A DNA stretch of 64,000 nt from Gilliamella bombi (lineage in GTDB: Bacteria > Pseudomonadota > Gammaproteobacteria > Enterobacterales > Orbaceae). Below the pieces are notes generated by a model. That model was not told the DNA's origin, ran no database searches, and saw only the letters and a list, made by a program, of their open reading frames with translations. Made by a program: the position numbers and the translations under genes. The stretch is taken from contig NZ_FMWS01000001.1 of NCBI RefSeq assembly GCF_900103255.1, positions 1-64,000 on the forward strand, written 5' to 3'. Each line of letters starts with the position of its first letter. The stretch's first letter is position 1. Below, piece by piece: positions 51,395-58,200 of this stretch.

Positions 51395-54300
51395 ATATTT
51401 TACTTGTTAGTCAATGCAAAAAAAATGCCTTAACCGAAACAAGGCGGATTATCGATCAGTTCGCTGAGCGCTGCGGTGAACGAACATGGCAAAGCCCAAT
51501 GACCGAAGCAGGGTTACAAACGCTCTATAAATTATTACGCAAAACTGCACGAAAAAATACTGCTGTTGCATGTTATTGGACACATGGTAAAAATTTAACT
51601 GATCTTTTGTGGATTGTGGGCGATCGCAGTCAGTTTAATCAAGAGGGACGAGTCCCAACTAATCGTACTAAACGTAATATTTTACGCAGTGACAGCGAAA
51701 ATTGTTGGCAATATGCAACCACCATTCAATTAATTACAACCATAGCGGCACTACTTCATGATTTAGGTAAAGCAACGATTGGTTTTCAATCTAAATTACG
51801 AGCAGAAACGGCTGTGGCGGCTGATCCTTACCGACATGAGTGGATTTCGTTACAATTATTTTTATTAATGATTCAAGGCTGCACCACGAACGAAGCCTTA
51901 TTTGATCGATTAGCGCATTTTGATCAATATCGACAACAGAATCCTAATTGGTACCAGCAACTAACCAAAGTCGACAAAAATGATCTCACGCAGTTACCGT
52001 TATTGGCACAATGGATTGCGTGGCTCATTGTGTCGCATCATCGAATGCCGTTTTTACCGGATTCATTAACGGGGGATATTAAAAATTTACAGAAAATAGA
52101 TTTTGATATATCTGGTTTAACTATCCGAAGTTTTTATAAAACATTTAAGGCAATTGATAAATGGGTTAAAAATAGTCATAGTCAACACGCTTCACCCAAC
52201 GATTTTTGGCTGCTTAAAAGCGATATAACCTTAAGTCAGCCTTGGCTGAAAAAACTAAGCCGTTATGCAGCCAAAGCCCTAAATCATGTGCCTTTAATGC
52301 AATTGTCTAATATTGACGAGTTTTTATTGCATATTTCACGTTTAAGCTTAATGGTGGCTGATCATAACTACTCAAGTTTATCTTTAGCATGTGAAGAGGC
52401 AAAAGAAAATGAAGCAATATTGATTGCTAACACGAATTACCTAAAAAAAGCGAAGCAACGTTTAGATGATCATTTAATCGGTGTTGCTAATTTTTCAGCC
52501 CGTTTTGCTCGTTTATTACCTAAAATAACCACGGAATTACCCGCAATCAATCAACATAAACCTTTTACCAAACGAACAACTATAAAACGATTCCAGTGGC
52601 AAAATCATGCTTTTGATTTAGCAAAAAGTTATCAACAACTATCTGATGAATGTGGCTTTTTTGGTGTTAATATGGCATCGACTGGCTGTGGTAAAACCTT
52701 AGCCAATGGGCGGATTATGTTTGCGCTTTCAAATCCAAAACGGGGCGTGCGTTTTACCATTGCATTGGGATTACGTGTTTTAACGTTGCAAACAGGTAAA
52801 GCATTAAGAGAAAGATTACACTTAAGTGATGAACATCTGGCGATTTTAGTGGGTGGGCGAGCCACAAAAACCTTGTTTGAACTGAGTAGTGAAGACATTG
52901 AACAAAACGATTCTCCAACAAATTCAGAAAACCAAGGTAGTGAATCTATCGAATCGTTACTTGATGAATATATTGATGTAGCAGAAAGTGGTATTGCTGA
53001 TTGTGAATTAGGTACTATTATTGAAGACAGTAAAGCACGGCAATTACTTTATGCACCTATTGTGACATGTACAATTGACCATATTATTCAAGCTAGCGAA
53101 TGTACCCGAGGCGGTAAATATATTGCACCCACGTTAAGATTGTTAACCTCAGATTTGATTTTAGATGAGCCGGATGATTTTGATCAACATGACTTACCTG
53201 CACTGGCTCGCTTGGTGCATTTAGCTGGGTTATTTGGTAGCAAAGTGCTACTCTCATCAGCAACCTTAACGCCAGATTTAATTGCCGGATTATTTGATGC
53301 TTACCAAGCAGGACGAAAAATTTGGAATCAAAATAACCAATATGCCGATAATACCATTGTATGTGGTTGGTTTGATGAATATGAACAGTCGATATCACAA
53401 ATTGCTGATACTAAAACGTTTCGAGATCACCATCAACAATTTGTAGCAATGCGCATTCATCAATTAGCACAAAGCGCAATCCGCCGTAAAGGGCATATTT
53501 TAGATCTACTAAATTACCAAGAAAATAAAACAGAAAACCAAAAAATAAATTATGGTGTGCTAGCTAAACAATTATTGGATCAAGCTTATCAATTTCACCA
53601 AGATCATCATCAAATTGATAAAAAATCACAAAAAAAGGTAAGTATCGGTTTAATGCGTTTTGCCCATACAGAAGATGTTATTTCACTTACAGAACAAATT
53701 TACGCACAAAAGAAGTTACCTAGTGATACTGCTTTTCATATCGTGGTTTATCATGCTCGACAACTGCTGTTATTGCGTAGCCAATTAGAAGAAAAACTTG
53801 ATAGAATTTTAAATCGCAGTGATGAACAGGCTCTATTTAGCCAACCCGAAATTCTCCAATCTATAAAAGGTAGCAAGAAAGAAAATCATATCTTTATTGT
53901 GATTGGCACACCTGTCACCGAAGTCGGGCGCGATCACGATTATGATTGGGCGATTGTCGAACCATCATCCATGCGCTCTATTATTCAGTTAGTAGGGCGA
54001 GTATGGCGTCACCGACCACAAAAAATTGCACAAAAGGCCAATGTGGCCATATTAGGCTCGAATTTAAAAGCAATTGAATCTAAGTATCGTACGGATAAAG
54101 CCTGTTTTACTAAACCAGGATTTGAAGAAAAACCATTATTTTTGCTGAAAACCCATAAAACAAATGAATTAATTCCTGCTCATCAGTTAGTGAATATAGA
54201 TGCGGTTCCTCGTATTAAGTCTTGCCCTGAAGATGGGCTAACGCTAGCTGAATTAGAACATAAGGTCATGGCAGATCTCTTTGCGATTAATGCCCGTAAA

Positions 54301-54714
54301 AGTAATTATGTCACCAGCTATTGGCAACAAGGCTTAGCCCATCACCATTGTGTGCATTTACAGGCGATTTCGCCATTTAGAGAGAATGATAAGACACAAG
54401 ATGAATATATTTGCCAACTTGACGACGATGGCGATTATCAATTTAGCTATGCAGATGTAGCATGGCAGACTCCAGATGAATCTTGTCCAAGCAAACAAAA
54501 TAGCCAAATTGAATACAAACGTTGGTTATTTGAAAATCCGCAAGTTAAACCGTGGTTAGAAAATAGTGTCGAGCAAGCCATAGCAAAAATAACCGAATAT
54601 TTCCCAAATAAAACGCCATATCGATTAGCGAATGAATTTTGTAGCGTAAGCTTATATCGTAATAGCAGTTGGTATTTTCATCCTTATTTAGGATTTTATG
54701 AAAAGAAAGGATAA
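51391..54714 (+). CDS. cas3: type I-F Cas2-Cas3 fusion nuclease-helicase
   Basis: The 1107-aa protein fuses Cas2 (residues 1-95, MNILLVSQCKKNALTETRRI) to Cas3, the hallmark of type I-F. The HD nuclease site is LLHDLGKATIGF near residue 120 and HH in IVSHHRMPFLPD near 215. The SF2 helicase has Walker A ASTGCGKTLANGR near 428, DEPDDFD (Walker B) near 590, SSATLTPDLI near 625 and motif VI LVGRVWRHRP near 867. It serves both spacer capture and target degradation. It ends 12 nt before a 42-bp element and a 761-nt non-coding region. Confidence 0.96.
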   Translation: MNILLVSQCKKNALTETRRIIDQFAERCGERTWQSPMTEAGLQTLYKLLRKTARKNTAVACYWTHGKNLTDLLWIVGDRSQFNQEGRVPTNRTKRNILRSDSENCWQYATTIQLITTIAALLHDLGKATIGFQSKLRAETAVAADPYRHEWISLQLFLLMIQGCTTNEALFDRLAHFDQYRQQNPNWYQQLTKVDKNDLTQLPLLAQWIAWLIVSHHRMPFLPDSLTGDIKNLQKIDFDISGLTIRSFYKTFKAIDKWVKNSHSQHASPNDFWLLKSDITLSQPWLKKLSRYAAKALNHVPLMQLSNIDEFLLHISRLSLMVADHNYSSLSLACEEAKENEAILIANTNYLKKAKQRLDDHLIGVANFSARFARLLPKITTELPAINQHKPFTKRTTIKRFQWQNHAFDLAKSYQQLSDECGFFGVNMASTGCGKTLANGRIMFALSNPKRGVRFTIALGLRVLTLQTGKALRERLHLSDEHLAILVGGRATKTLFELSSEDIEQNDSPTNSENQGSESIESLLDEYIDVAESGIADCELGTIIEDSKARQLLYAPIVTCTIDHIIQASECTRGGKYIAPTLRLLTSDLILDEPDDFDQHDLPALARLVHLAGLFGSKVLLSSATLTPDLIAGLFDAYQAGRKIWNQNNQYADNTIVCGWFDEYEQSISQIADTKTFRDHHQQFVAMRIHQLAQSAIRRKGHILDLLNYQENKTENQKINYGVLAKQLLDQAYQFHQDHHQIDKKSQKKVSIGLMRFAHTEDVISLTEQIYAQKKLPSDTAFHIVVYHARQLLLLRSQLEEKLDRILNRSDEQALFSQPEILQSIKGSKKENHIFIVIGTPVTEVGRDHDYDWAIVEPSSMRSIIQLVGRVWRHRPQKIAQKANVAILGSNLKAIESKYRTDKACFTKPGFEEKPLFLLKTHKTNELIPAHQLVNIDAVPRIKSCPEDGLTLAELEHKVMADLFAINARKSNYVTSYWQQGLAHHHCVHLQAISPFRENDKTQDEYICQLDDDGDYQFSYADVAWQTPDESCPSKQNSQIEYKRWLFENPQVKPWLENSVEQAIAKITEYFPNKTPYRLANEFCSVSLYRNSSWYFHPYLGFYEKKG

Positions 54715-54725
54715 AAGAATATTGT

Positions 54726-54767
54726 TTTTATACTGAAACACATAGTTACCTGAAACTTTTTGACAAA
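54726..54767 (+). repeat. 42-bp dispersed 3'-flanking element, copy E
   Basis: Begins 11 nt after the cas3 stop codon. The dyad (AGTTAC-CT-GAAACT) has one mismatch. Its presence after a cas gene shows the element is not tied to housekeeping operons. Confidence 0.85.
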
Positions 54768-54824
54768 ATATCGTCAGGTGAATAATGGTTGCTAGTAAAA
54801 GGTAGGGAATTCTTTTATACTTGA

Positions 54825-54918
54825 TGACACTGCTGTATAAGCAGTTTAGAAATATTAAATTCTTTTCAAATATTGATTTATACATTCTACATTCACCGCC
54901 GAATAGGCGGTTTTCATT
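54825..54918 (+). ncRNA. crRNA-like guide gene (pseudo-repeat, pseudo-spacer, pseudo-repeat)
   Basis: The first unit (54825-54852) is a degenerate I-F repeat. It keeps the handle TTTAGAAA and a 5-bp stem CTGCT-GTATA-AGCAG, in which a C-G pair has become T-A on both sides. The pseudo-spacer is 38 nt (54853-54890), 6 nt longer than those of the array. The second unit (54891-54918) keeps the hairpin CCGCC-GAATA-GGCGG and runs into TTTTC, so it may also terminate transcription. A TATACT at 54816 could be its -10. The pseudo-spacer begins with TATTAAATTCTTTT, which recurs exactly next to CC at 54959. This is the layout of crRNA-like regulators (CreA/CreR). Transcription is inferred. Confidence 0.72.
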
Positions 54919-54958
54919 CTTAGTTATTAATTTATGTTTTTTTAAATTTAATTAACCC

Positions 54959-54990
54959 TATTAAATTCTTTTAAAATTATAAATGTATTG
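54959..54990 (+). promoter_or_regulatory. putative Csy-complex target 1, CC PAM, overlapping a -35 box
   Basis: The 32-nt window is preceded by CCC (54956-54958), giving the 5'-CC PAM of type I-F. Its first 14 nt equal the first 14 nt of the pseudo-spacer at 54853; 21 of 32 positions match in all, with the mismatches at the PAM-distal end. It ends within the -35 box at 54988. Confidence 0.65.
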
Positions 54991-55065
54991 ATTTGGCTTT
55001 TTCATATAGATATATTACAAAAATGTAATTTTATTTTTTGTAACAGCGCATTACAAAATCGAAGT
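54988..55065 (+). promoter_or_regulatory. promoter with two palindromes, copy 1
   Basis: TTGATT (54988) and TATATT (55011) are separated by 17 nt. The inverted repeat ATTACA-N4-TGTAAT (55014-55029) overlaps the -10. A second site, centred 36 bp downstream (55050-55065), keeps ATTACA but has an eroded right arm (CGAAGT). No gene follows this copy, so it is probably a relic. Confidence 0.6.
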
Positions 55066-55159
55066 ATTAAATATAGAGAAAATTCAGATATTCACGCATC
55101 TGAAGTATAAACTTTAACAGCGATAAATAACAAAAAGTTATGTAATTATTTATAGTTAG

Positions 55160-55225
55160 TTATGATTTTGTATAAGCAGTTTAGAAATATTAAATTATTT
55201 TTGAACACTAATTTATATAATTCAC
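55160..55225 (+). pseudogene. eroded second crRNA-like unit
   Basis: The last 18 nt of the pseudo-repeat (55170-55187, GTATAAGCAGTTTAGAAA) are identical to copy 1, but the left arm of the stem has become TTTT, so the hairpin is lost. A 38-nt pseudo-spacer-like stretch follows, again starting TATTAAATT. The downstream hairpin of copy 1 is replaced by AT-rich sequence. Confidence 0.6.
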
Positions 55226-55288
55226 CTTATAATATATATTCTATTATTAATCAATAAATTATTTATGTTTTGTTGGTTTTACTACCCC

Positions 55289-55320
55289 TATTATAATCTA
55301 TTCAAAATTAAATTTGTTGA
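55289..55320 (+). promoter_or_regulatory. putative Csy-complex target 2, CC PAM, overlapping the active -35 box
   Basis: The window is preceded by CCCC (55285-55288) and its last bases are the TTGA of the -35 box. It matches the copy 1 pseudo-spacer (54853-54884) at 22 of 32 positions, with mismatches at positions 6, 8, 12, 19, 20, 22, 23, 28, 30 and 31. Positions 6, 12 and 30 are ones that are flipped out in type I complexes. The copy 2 pseudo-spacer matches less well (19 of 32). Confidence 0.6.
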
Positions 55321-55394
55321 CTTGTCTTTTTTATATAGTTATATTACATAAATGTAATGTTAAGTTACATAACAACGTACTACAAAATTGTAGT
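55317..55394 (+). promoter_or_regulatory. promoter with paired palindromic operators upstream of the 104-aa gene
   Basis: TTGACT (55317-55322) and TATATT (55340-55345) with a 17-nt spacer form a near-consensus sigma-70 promoter. ATTACA-TAAA-TGTAAT (55343-55358) overlaps the -10, and ACTACA-AAAT-TGTAGT (55379-55394) lies 36 bp further on. Both fit AyTACA-N4-TGTArT, so a dimeric repressor could bind both. The start of transcription would be near 55352. Confidence 0.7.
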
Positions 55395-55407
55395 ATTAAA
55401 TACAAAA

Positions 55408-55437
55408 AAACCCCAGATGTTCCAGCATCTGAGGTTT
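55408..55437 (+). promoter_or_regulatory. conserved hairpin in the leader of the 104-aa gene
   Basis: AAACC and CAGATG pair with CATCTG and GGTTT around a C/A mismatch, with loop TTCCAG. Copy 1 has a smaller version (TTCAGAT / ATCTGAA, 55083-55104). The outer bases differ between the copies on both sides, so pairing is kept. It could be an attenuator or a stability element. Confidence 0.6.
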
Positions 55438-55475
55438 AGAATTTTATCAACCGTGCATAATAGGAAGACAAAACT

Positions 55476-55790
55476 ATGTCTAAGAATAAATTTTTAAAAA
55501 TTCAATGTCAAATTTTAATTGAAAATATTAAGTTAAAAAAATTCGATATTAATACTTCAGCAGCTAATGATGAAGTAAATATCGAATTTTCTCATCAAAT
55601 TAATGATTATTCAATTCGAGATCTAATGAAAATTCTAAATATTTCGACGATTAAAGAAGTCAAATATTTAATTAAAAATTTAGAACTAGAACAATCTAAG
55701 TATCGCTCTTTAAATTCTCATAAAAAATGGGTTTATAACAACAATGCATTAAATATATTGAAGTTATATTTAAAATATAAAGCAGCATAG
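55476..55790 (+). CDS. unknown 104-aa Lys-rich protein, possible helix-turn-helix, within the cas locus
   Basis: I do not recognise this protein. It starts MSKNKFLKIQCQILIENIKL and is basic (many Lys) with few acidic residues. Residues about 45-70 (YSIRDLMKILNIS, then EVKYLIKNLEL) look like a helix-turn-helix, and the end (WVYNNNALNILKLYLKY) could be a wing and helix. That would fit an autoregulator of the two palindromes upstream, but a small toxin guarded by the crRNA-like RNA is an alternative. It has its own promoter and a hairpin terminator (55800-55831) before csy1. AGGAAGA lies 8-14 nt before the ATG. It is not a known core I-F cas gene. Confidence 0.72.
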   Translation: MSKNKFLKIQCQILIENIKLKKFDINTSAANDEVNIEFSHQINDYSIRDLMKILNISTIKEVKYLIKNLELEQSKYRSLNSHKKWVYNNNALNILKLYLKYKAA

Positions 55791-55799
55791 CATTAAATC

Positions 55800-55838
55800 A
55801 AAAGGTTTATAGATGATGATATAAGCCTTTTTGATTTT
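55800..55838 (+). terminator. terminator or attenuator between the 104-aa gene and csy1
   Basis: A 12-bp stem (AAAAGGTTTATA / TATAAGCCTTTT, one G-T pair) with loop GATGATGA is followed by TGATTTTG. Only about 28 nt separate it from the csy1 start, too little for another promoter plus the ribosome site. csy1 expression may therefore depend on read-through. Confidence 0.7.
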
Positions 55839-55865
55839 GAATTTGCAAAAATATAAGGAGGGTCA

Positions 55866-57242
55866 ATGAATAACATATCTTGGCAAGATATAAGAAAAGT
55901 AATTTTAGATTTTCTGCAACAACGGCTTGCCAATAATAGTAATTATAAAAGTGAAACCGCTAAGCTAGAAAAAGCAAAAGAGTTAGGCGATCAGGTCGCA
56001 GTTAATGAAGCTCAGCAAAAGTTAGCTGAACTTGCTAAAAGGTTTGATTTTGAAACGTGGATGGAAGATGCGGCAACTAGAAGAATTTCGTGGATAACAA
56101 TAGGAACTCATTTAAGCAAAGGTATCCATTCATCTAGCTCTGGAGATAACGTTAACATTGCGACCCAATCTAAACTGAGCCATCAAACAGTTATATCTTC
56201 TGCAACACCATCCTTGTTAGAACTTGATAGCTCTGGTAATGCCGCTTCATTAGATATATTTTCTCTTTTTAATCAATATGTTGGTGAAAATAAAATTTTG
56301 CAGTTAATTATAGAAAATCATCCAGCTGTTTTACCTGCACTTTCCGATGATAAGCAAAAAGCATCACTCTATTTAACTAATTTTAAAAAAGCAATCTTTA
56401 ATGATTTCGATAACCCCAAAGCCTCGGAATTGAATAAGCAATTATATTGGCCGAATGATGAAGAACCGTATTTGTCAAAGCAAGATAATAATTATCGATT
56501 GTTAATTCCATTACATCCTAGCTCATTGTGTAATTACTTATACGAGAAGGTGCAAACACGATTTTCAGAAGAAAATAAATATGCACGAGAATTACGTAAA
56601 AAAAAGGATGTTGAGCATCAACCTTATTTTTCTTTCCATGACTTAGCCGTAGTTAAACTGGGAGGAAGTAATCCTCAAGGTGTCAGTCAATTAACTAGTA
56701 GTCAGGGAGGACGTAATTTTTTATTACCCTCTATGCCTCCTATATTTCAAAAATCTCAATTCCCATCGATTTCTAAACAACAAGAAACAATTTTCAATAA
56801 TGCACTGCAATATTTTTGTCGATTTGGTTTTAAATTACTGTTTGATATGGTTGAAGCGCCAAAAAATATTGTAGAAGAACGAGATGATCGTAAAGATGCG
56901 TTTGCGGTGATTTTATCTTTACTACTTAAGTTTGCTCGCTATATTCAAACTACTCAACCAGCTGGTTGGAGTCGTGATTATTCACTCAATTTTGATGAAA
57001 AACTTTGGCTTGATCCACAGCGAGTCCAATTAGAGAATGAAGAGGATTTTAAAAAGCAGTATGAACAAGGTGATTGGCAACAAAGTCTAGAAAAGCTTTT
57101 TGCAACTTGGGTTCAAAATGCTTTAAAAGAAAAATTTAAAAATTTTAAACAGCAATTTGCTGATCCTGAATTTAGCGAATGGCGCCGTGAATTTAATGCA
57201 GCGGTAAAAGCAAGTCAACGTAAAAGGGAGGGGATCTTTTAA
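55866..57242 (+). CDS. csy1: type I-F Csy complex large subunit Csy1 (Cas8f)
   Basis: The 458-aa protein is Csy1, which with Csy2 forms the tail of the surveillance complex and reads the CC PAM. It begins with helical DIRKVILDFLQQRLANNSNY and contains LYWPNDEEPYLSKQDNNYRL, SLCNYLYEKVQTRFSEENKY and the characteristic LGGSNPQGVSQLTSSQGGRN with FLLPSMPP. It is slightly longer than the Pseudomonas protein (434 aa). A strong AAGGAGGG ribosome site lies 5 nt before the ATG. csy2 starts in an overlap with its stop (TTTTAATG). Confidence 0.93.
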   Translation: MNNISWQDIRKVILDFLQQRLANNSNYKSETAKLEKAKELGDQVAVNEAQQKLAELAKRFDFETWMEDAATRRISWITIGTHLSKGIHSSSSGDNVNIATQSKLSHQTVISSATPSLLELDSSGNAASLDIFSLFNQYVGENKILQLIIENHPAVLPALSDDKQKASLYLTNFKKAIFNDFDNPKASELNKQLYWPNDEEPYLSKQDNNYRLLIPLHPSSLCNYLYEKVQTRFSEENKYARELRKKKDVEHQPYFSFHDLAVVKLGGSNPQGVSQLTSSQGGRNFLLPSMPPIFQKSQFPSISKQQETIFNNALQYFCRFGFKLLFDMVEAPKNIVEERDDRKDAFAVILSLLLKFARYIQTTQPAGWSRDYSLNFDEKLWLDPQRVQLENEEDFKKQYEQGDWQQSLEKLFATWVQNALKEKFKNFKQQFADPEFSEWRREFNAAVKASQRKREGIF

Positions 57243-58165
57243 TGGCATCATTACGTTATTATTTATTATTTGATCATGTCAAAGTTCATAATGCTAATGC
57301 AATTTCTAGCCCATTAACGTATGGCTTTCCGGCTATTTCGGGGTTTTTGGGTGCTATTCATGCTTTAAGTCGTAAAATTGAATCAGAAAATCCTATTTAC
57401 TTAGATGGTGTGTTAATTGCATGTCATGAATGTGATGTACAAGTTTATCGACCAAACAACTATGCCGATTATACGTTTCGATTAACACGCAATCCATTAG
57501 CTAAAAATGGTAGTACTCGTTCAATTATTGAAGAAGGGCGAGTTCATCTAGATGTTTCATTGCTTGTTGAGGTAAAAATTGAAGATCGTGAAACATTAGA
57601 TGATGCAGATGAACAGCAAGCATTTATCCAACAGATGAAACAAAAACTTTACCAGCAGCGTGTTGCTGGTGGGCAGGTTGTTGATATTGAATCAGTCGCA
57701 CTATATTCTGCATCAGAATCAAATAAAAACTTAATCAATGCACTATTACCCGCATTTGTTTTAGTTGAAGCACCACAAGATTTACAAGATATCACTACTG
57801 AATTACAGCAACAAGATCCTAATGCTACAGCGCTTGATGCCCTGATTGAAACAGCGATGTTGCATCATTATCCACAAGAAAAAGATCACTGGCAAACCAC
57901 ATCGGTTAAACAAGGTCGTGGTTGGCTTGTCCCTTTACATTTGGGCTATCAAGCTATTTCACCGTTATTTTCAGCAGGTAAGGTTGAACATGCGCGCAGT
58001 AATGAGCATGCCACACAATTTGTGGAGTGTATTTATGGGCTGGGTAAATGGGTCTTTCCTTTACGCTTGGAAGAGAATTTATCACAGGCTTTTTGGCGTT
58101 ATAAATGCAGTGAATTGCAATCTAATGATGCAGAAATTTATATTATCAATCAAGAAACTAATTAA
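57242..58165 (+). CDS. csy2: type I-F Csy complex subunit Csy2 (Cas5f)
   Basis: The 307-aa Cas5-type protein caps the 5' handle of the crRNA. Family marks are YYLLFDHVKVHNANAISSPL, TYGFPAISGFLGAIHALSRK near residue 30, RPNNYADYTFRLTRNPLAKN and, near the end, WLVPLHLGYQAISPLFSAGK followed by HATQFVECIYGLGKW. It overlaps csy1 by one base and precedes csy3 by 35 nt. Confidence 0.93.
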   Translation: MASLRYYLLFDHVKVHNANAISSPLTYGFPAISGFLGAIHALSRKIESENPIYLDGVLIACHECDVQVYRPNNYADYTFRLTRNPLAKNGSTRSIIEEGRVHLDVSLLVEVKIEDRETLDDADEQQAFIQQMKQKLYQQRVAGGQVVDIESVALYSASESNKNLINALLPAFVLVEAPQDLQDITTELQQQDPNATALDALIETAMLHHYPQEKDHWQTTSVKQGRGWLVPLHLGYQAISPLFSAGKVEHARSNEHATQFVECIYGLGKWVFPLRLEENLSQAFWRYKCSELQSNDAEIYIINQETN

Positions 58166-58200
58166 GTAAATTTAGAAAATTATAGATTAAGGAATACATT

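Larger units (their letters stand above)
54825..55118 (+). repeat. tandem regulatory duplication, copy 1
   Basis: This block and 55160-55448 align along their whole length with an offset of 329-335 nt. Shared marks are GTATAAGCAGTTTAGAAA, CCCTATTA, the promoter TTGAyT-N17-TATATT, the palindrome pair 36 bp apart, and a hairpin with CAGAT/ATCTG. The two copies have diverged considerably, so the duplication is old. Copy 1 is followed by an ATG (55140) and an immediate TAA, where copy 2 has the 104-aa gene; the gene of copy 1 seems to be lost. Confidence 0.8.
55160..55448 (+). repeat. tandem regulatory duplication, copy 2
   Basis: Second copy of the block described at 54825-55118. Its promoter and palindromes are the better preserved ones, while its crRNA-like unit is the worse preserved one. 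This is a division of labour expected if copy 1 supplies the guide and copy 2 supplies the working promoter. It leads into the gene at 55476. Confidence 0.8.

Noticed and set aside
54895-54916. Hairpin CCGCC-GAATA-GGCGG plus TTTTC as nothing more than the cas3 terminator
   Set aside because: It lies 180 nt after cas3 and aligns with the CRISPR repeat hairpin at the right place after a pseudo-spacer; a terminator role is possible in addition, so it was kept as part of the crRNA-like unit.
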